Shown here: piece after piece, positions 5,637 to 7,631 of the stretch
Layout of the letters: the number at the start of each line of letters is the position of its first letter
Position numbering within the stretch: position 1 is the first letter of the stretch
Assembly: GCA_002339355.1 (NCBI GenBank)
Contig: DDKQ01000088.1
Location: forward strand, 1-7,631
Reading direction: 5' to 3'
DNA length: 7,631 nt
From: Candidatus Subteraquimicrobium carltonvillense
GTDB taxonomy: Bacteria > Actinomycetota > Aquicultoria > Subteraquimicrobiales > Subteraquimicrobiaceae
Notes under the pieces: model-generated
Told to the model about the DNA's origin: nothing
Seen by the model: only the letters and a program-made list of their open reading frames with translations
Databases searched by the model: none
Translations under genes and position numbers: made by a program

Positions 5637-6627
5637 GAATATCCCCCAAAACTGAAGGGGCTTTTTTGCTCTCCTCAAAATTTTTATAAGCCTCTACGAT
5701 CCTTTGGACGATCTTATGGCGCACCACATCACGCGCGGTGAGATGAATAAAGCTGATACCCTCTATCTCTAAGAGAATTTTCTCCACAATTATGAGCCCT
5801 GATTGTTGACCGTGGGGAAGATCAATCTGTGTTACATCTCCAGTTACCACTATCTTCGAGCCAAAGCCCAACCTCGTCAGGAACATCTTTATCTGCTCGG
5901 GAGTGGTATTTTGAGCCTCGTCAAGGAGGATGAATGAATCGTTTAGAGTTCTCCCCCTCATGAACGCCAGGGGGGCAACTTCAATGGTGCGTTGATCCAT
6001 GAGTCTTCGGATTTCTTCTGCGTCCATCATATCGTAGAGAGCATCGTATAAAGGTTTCAAGTATGGGTCGATCTTCTCATATAGGTCGCCAGGTAAAAAT
6101 CCCAGTTTCTCTCCGGCCTCAACGGCTGGACGGGTGAGGATAATTCGCCCAACGGCTTTACTCTTTAGTGCCTGAACCGCCATGGCCATTGCCAGATAGG
6201 TCTTACCTGTACCGGCCGGTCCAATCACAAAGGTAATCGTGCTATTCCGCATGGAATCAACGTATTTTTTCTGTCCAATGGTCTTTGGTCCGATGGCTTT
6301 GCCTCGATGAACGAGAATGGTGTCCGAAAAGACCTCGGAAGGAGGAATCTCCTCCTCGCTGCGAAGGAGTTCGACGGCATGACTTACGCTTTGTGGGGTA
6401 AGGCACTGTCCTTGAGCGAGAACATTCAGGAGCTCTCGAAAAAGATTGGCGACAACTTGAATTTCCTCCCGATCACCCGTGATCGTTATCTCATTTCCCC
6501 TGACGAGAATGTTGCTTCTTCTAAACTGCTCCTCTATGATTTTGAGCAATTCATCACGATGCCCCAAAAGATCAACCATGGATTGATCACTGGGGACGGA
6601 TATCTTGACTTCCTTCGATTTCTTCAA
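5623..6627 (-). CDS. phoH: PhoH-family P-loop ATPase
   Basis: A 334-residue PhoH-like protein (YbeZ/PhoH), a cytosolic P-loop NTPase. Homologues are linked to RNA metabolism and are regularly encoded next to ybeY. The N-terminal ~100 residues form the usual RNA-binding-like region (ITITGDREEI near 47-56). The ATPase core has Walker A GPAGTGKT at 136-143, Walker B FILLDE at 232-237 followed by AQN, and the VVTGDVTQIDLP segment at 260-271, all intact. RPAVEAGEKLGFLPGD at 166-181 is diagnostic of the family. Translation starts at a TTG (6627) nine bases after AGAGAGG; the first ATG-encoded Met is at residue 17. A candidate extended -10 promoter lies about 30 nt upstream, so phoH may head its own transcript as well as being read through from yqeY. 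The end overlaps pgpH by 14 nt. The precise substrate of the family is unsettled. Confidence 0.95.
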   Translation of the reverse strand: MKKSKEVKISVPSDQSMVDLLGHRDELLKIIEEQFRRSNILVRGNEITITGDREEIQVVANLFRELLNVLAQGQCLTPQSVSHAVELLRSEEEIPPSEVFSDTILVHRGKAIGPKTIGQKKYVDSMRNSTITFVIGPAGTGKTYLAMAMAVQALKSKAVGRIILTRPAVEAGEKLGFLPGDLYEKIDPYLKPLYDALYDMMDAEEIRRLMDQRTIEVAPLAFMRGRTLNDSFILLDEAQNTTPEQIKMFLTRLGFGSKIVVTGDVTQIDLPHGQQSGLIIVEKILLEIEGISFIHLTARDVVRHKIVQRIVEAYKNFEESKKAPSVLGDIHDRR

Positions 6628-6655
6628 CGCTGAAAACCTCTCTTAATATCTACCT

Positions 6656-6664
6656 ATTATATCA
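6656..6664 (-). promoter_or_regulatory. Extended -10 promoter for phoH, overlapping the yqeY stop
   Basis: The minus strand reads TGATATAAT: a perfect TATAAT (6656-6661) preceded by TG plus one base, the extended -10 motif. The TG is part of the yqeY stop codon TGA (6662-6664). No good -35 exists at 16-18 bp: ATGACA is about 21 bp upstream, which is too far. Extended -10 promoters can work without one. The implied start, near 6649, would leave a leader of about 20-25 nt containing the phoH Shine-Dalgarno. Confidence 0.5.
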
Positions 6665-7108
6665 CACCTCCAACATCTCCCGTGTCATCTCACTAACTTT
6701 TTTCTTATCGGCTCTGCCCACTATCTTGGGTATTATAGCCCGCATCACCTTCCCCATATCCCTGGGACCCTTCGCCTCCACCTCTGAAATCGTCTCCTTT
6801 ATGAGCCCCTTGATTTCCTCCTCAGACAGCGGAGGAGGCAGATACGCTCTTAAGACATCCGCCTCAAATCTCTCTTTTTTAGCATGACTTTGCTGTCCCA
6901 CTCTTTCGTACTCTTCAGCAGCTTCTTCCCACTTCTTCATTTCCCTCGCGATGATCTCTATTACTTCCTCCTCCGCTAACTCTCCCCTCTTCTCTATTTC
7001 GGCATTGTGAATCTCCGAAAGAAGCATCCTGAGTGCCGATAGTCTATCATGATCCCGATTTTTTAGAGCTTCTTTCATATCCGCTTCGATCCTTTCCTTC
7101 AACTTCAA
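6662..7108 (-). CDS. yqeY: YqeY/GatB-like domain protein
   Basis: A 148-residue soluble protein of the YqeY family, related to the C-terminal tail domain of the GatB subunit of Asp/Glu-tRNA amidotransferase. It has no catalytic domain; its cellular role is not established, though the relationship suggests tRNA or aminoacylation-linked binding. Family marks include the N-terminal helix LKERIEADMKEALKNRD and LSALRMLLSEI near 23-33. YLPPPLSEEEI near 89-99 and DMGKVM followed by GRADKKKVS in the C-terminal third are also typical. Length is normal. The start is TTG at 7108 with GAGGGGGTG seven bases upstream, one of the strongest ribosome binding sites in the window. In many Gram-positives rpsU (ribosomal protein S21) lies immediately upstream, but here the neighbour is hit across a repeat-filled spacer. 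The stop codon doubles as part of the candidate phoH promoter. Confidence 0.93.
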   Translation of the reverse strand: MKLKERIEADMKEALKNRDHDRLSALRMLLSEIHNAEIEKRGELAEEEVIEIIAREMKKWEEAAEEYERVGQQSHAKKERFEADVLRAYLPPPLSEEEIKGLIKETISEVEAKGPRDMGKVMRAIIPKIVGRADKKKVSEMTREMLEV

Positions 7109-7127
7109 GTTAATACACCCCCTCTTT

Positions 7128-7214
7128 TAGTCTGTAGTTCCTTAGTCGGGAGTCCGTAGTAATTTTTTCTCAAACTCTTCACTACCCACTCCCCACTCCC
7201 AACTATCAACTCAA
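7128..7214. repeat. Two short heptamer repeat arrays in the hit-yqeY spacer
   Basis: Right array, read on the plus strand: AACTCTT, CACTACC, CACTCCC, CACTCCC, AACTATC, AACTCAA (7173-7214), six units of period 7. Left array: TAGTCTG, TAGTTCCT, TAGTCGG, GAGTCCG, TAGTAAT (7128-7163), period 7 with one 8-mer. They are separated by an A/T stretch. The arrays fill nearly the whole gap between hit and yqeY, stopping just before the yqeY ribosome binding site. Similar short tandem heptamers are known from cyanobacterial and other genomes; their function is unknown. No terminator or promoter stands out. Confidence 0.65.
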
Positions 7215-7215
7215 G

Positions 7216-7560
7216 TTAGCCCAGGAGTCCGGGTAGCTTCTTCCCACCAAGAAGATGAAAATGCAGATGTTCTATTTCCTGACCAGCTTCAGCCCCGACA
7301 TTGGAAATTAATCTGAAACCCTTATCGGCGATCCCCTCCTTTGAAGCAACTTCCTTAGCGGTGAGGAAAATATCCGTAACTATCCGGGCATCTTCCCTGT
7401 CTACCCGCTCCATGGGATTAATATGCTTTTTGGGAACCAACAATATATGAACGGGAGCTTGGGGATTGATATCCCGAAAGGCGATAACCCTCTCACTCTC
7501 AAAAACGATTTGGCTGGGAATCTCACCCCGAACGATTTTGCAAAATATGCACTCAGCCAT
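7216..7560 (-). CDS. HIT-family (Hint) nucleotide-binding hydrolase
   Basis: A 114-residue histidine-triad protein of the Hint branch. These enzymes hydrolyse phosphoramidate bonds of purine nucleotides, such as adenylylated amines, in the cytosol. The triad is H98-L-H100-F-H102-L-L with H100 the expected nucleophile, followed by GG. C4 and C7 (CIFC) with further histidines form the zinc site typical of bacterial Hint proteins. HILLVPKKHI at 38-47 and FRDINPQAP at 28-36 are family marks. An open frame continues upstream to 7611, but the ATG at 7560 is preceded by AAAGGGG with eight bases spacing and gives the canonical MAECIFCKI start; the extra 17 residues would be unrelated to the family. 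It is the first gene of the visible series. The 107-nt repeat-filled gap before yqeY leaves open whether they share a transcript. Physiological substrate unknown. Confidence 0.95.
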   Translation of the reverse strand: MAECIFCKIVRGEIPSQIVFESERVIAFRDINPQAPVHILLVPKKHINPMERVDREDARIVTDIFLTAKEVASKEGIADKGFRLISNVGAEAGQEIEHLHFHLLGGKKLPGLLG

Positions 7561-7582
7561 AATATCAACCCCTTTCATATAT

Positions 7583-7620
7583 TTAATCCAAAATTTAAAC
7601 TCAAAATGCAAAATGACAAA
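7583..7620. repeat. A/T-rich dispersed repeat upstream of hit
   Basis: The tract contains TCAAAATG, CAAAATG and CAAAATGACAA. The last word (7609-7619) occurs identically at 1969-1979, so this spacer carries the same class of low-complexity repeat as the corC upstream region. It occupies the place where the hit promoter should lie, but no convincing promoter with room for the ribosome binding site could be assigned. Confidence 0.5.
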
Positions 7621-7631
7621 TTAAGAAATCT

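Noticed and set aside
5637..5678. pgpH start at the TTG at 5678
   Set aside because: The upstream sequence is A/T-rich without a ribosome binding site; the ATG at 5636 has GGGGG six bases before it.
7181..7207. G-quadruplex on the minus strand from GGGAGTGGGGAGTGGG
   Set aside because: Only three tracts of three or more G are present; a fourth is missing, and the sequence is better explained as heptamer repeats.
7576..7604. Promoter TTGAGT-N17-TATATG for hit
   Set aside because: The hexamers match only four of six each, and the inferred start would fall within the Shine-Dalgarno, leaving no usable leader.
7561..7611. hit start at 7611
   Set aside because: The extra 17 residues come from the A/T repeat tract and precede a canonical MAECIFCKI start with a strong Shine-Dalgarno.

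Overview
The window reads as a conserved bacterial chromosomal housekeeping cluster. All eight protein genes lie on the minus strand, so transcription runs from the right end (7560) towards the left (192). In that order they are a HIT-family (Hint) hydrolase, a YqeY/GatB-like protein, PhoH ATPase, a membrane HD phosphodiesterase (PgpH type), the YbeY endoribonuclease, a DgkA-PAP2 fusion, a CorC/CNNM-type CBS transporter protein and cytidine deaminase. The phoH-pgpH-ybeY-dgkA-cdd order is the one known from Gram-positive (Firmicutes-type) bacteria, where era follows and rpsU often sits before yqeY. Neither rpsU nor era is inside this window. Moderate GC, frequent TTG starts with strong purine-rich Shine-Dalgarno sequences and repeat-laden spacers suggest an uncultured, deep-branching Gram-positive-like lineage. 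That placement is an inference, not a taxonomic call.

Region by region: 7561-7631 is an A/T-rich leader upstream of hit. Bases 7109-7215 form a spacer made almost wholly of heptamer repeats. Bases 3095-7108 are the tight core operon yqeY-phoH-pgpH-ybeY-dgkA/PAP2. phoH/pgpH, pgpH/ybeY and ybeY/dgkA overlap by 14, 20 and 4 nt, and a near-perfect extended -10 promoter overlaps the yqeY stop codon. Bases 1863-2390 are a 528-nt gene-free stretch with several repeat families and a GC-rich, strongly structured element near 2153-2277. It also holds a candidate plus-strand promoter and a candidate minus-strand promoter for corC. Bases 192-1862 hold corC and cdd, only 12 nt apart. Bases 1-191 are non-coding, with small repeats.

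Functionally, the core genes join RNA quality control and ribosome maturation (PhoH, YbeY) with c-di-AMP turnover (PgpH). They also include lipid-carrier recycling (undecaprenol/diacylglycerol kinase fused to a PAP2 phosphatase), divalent-cation handling (CorC) and pyrimidine salvage (Cdd). The coding part is ordinary. The non-coding element at 2153-2277, which can fold in two mutually exclusive ways, is the item most worth a second look. The DgkA-PAP2 fusion, with an altered phosphatase motif, comes next.
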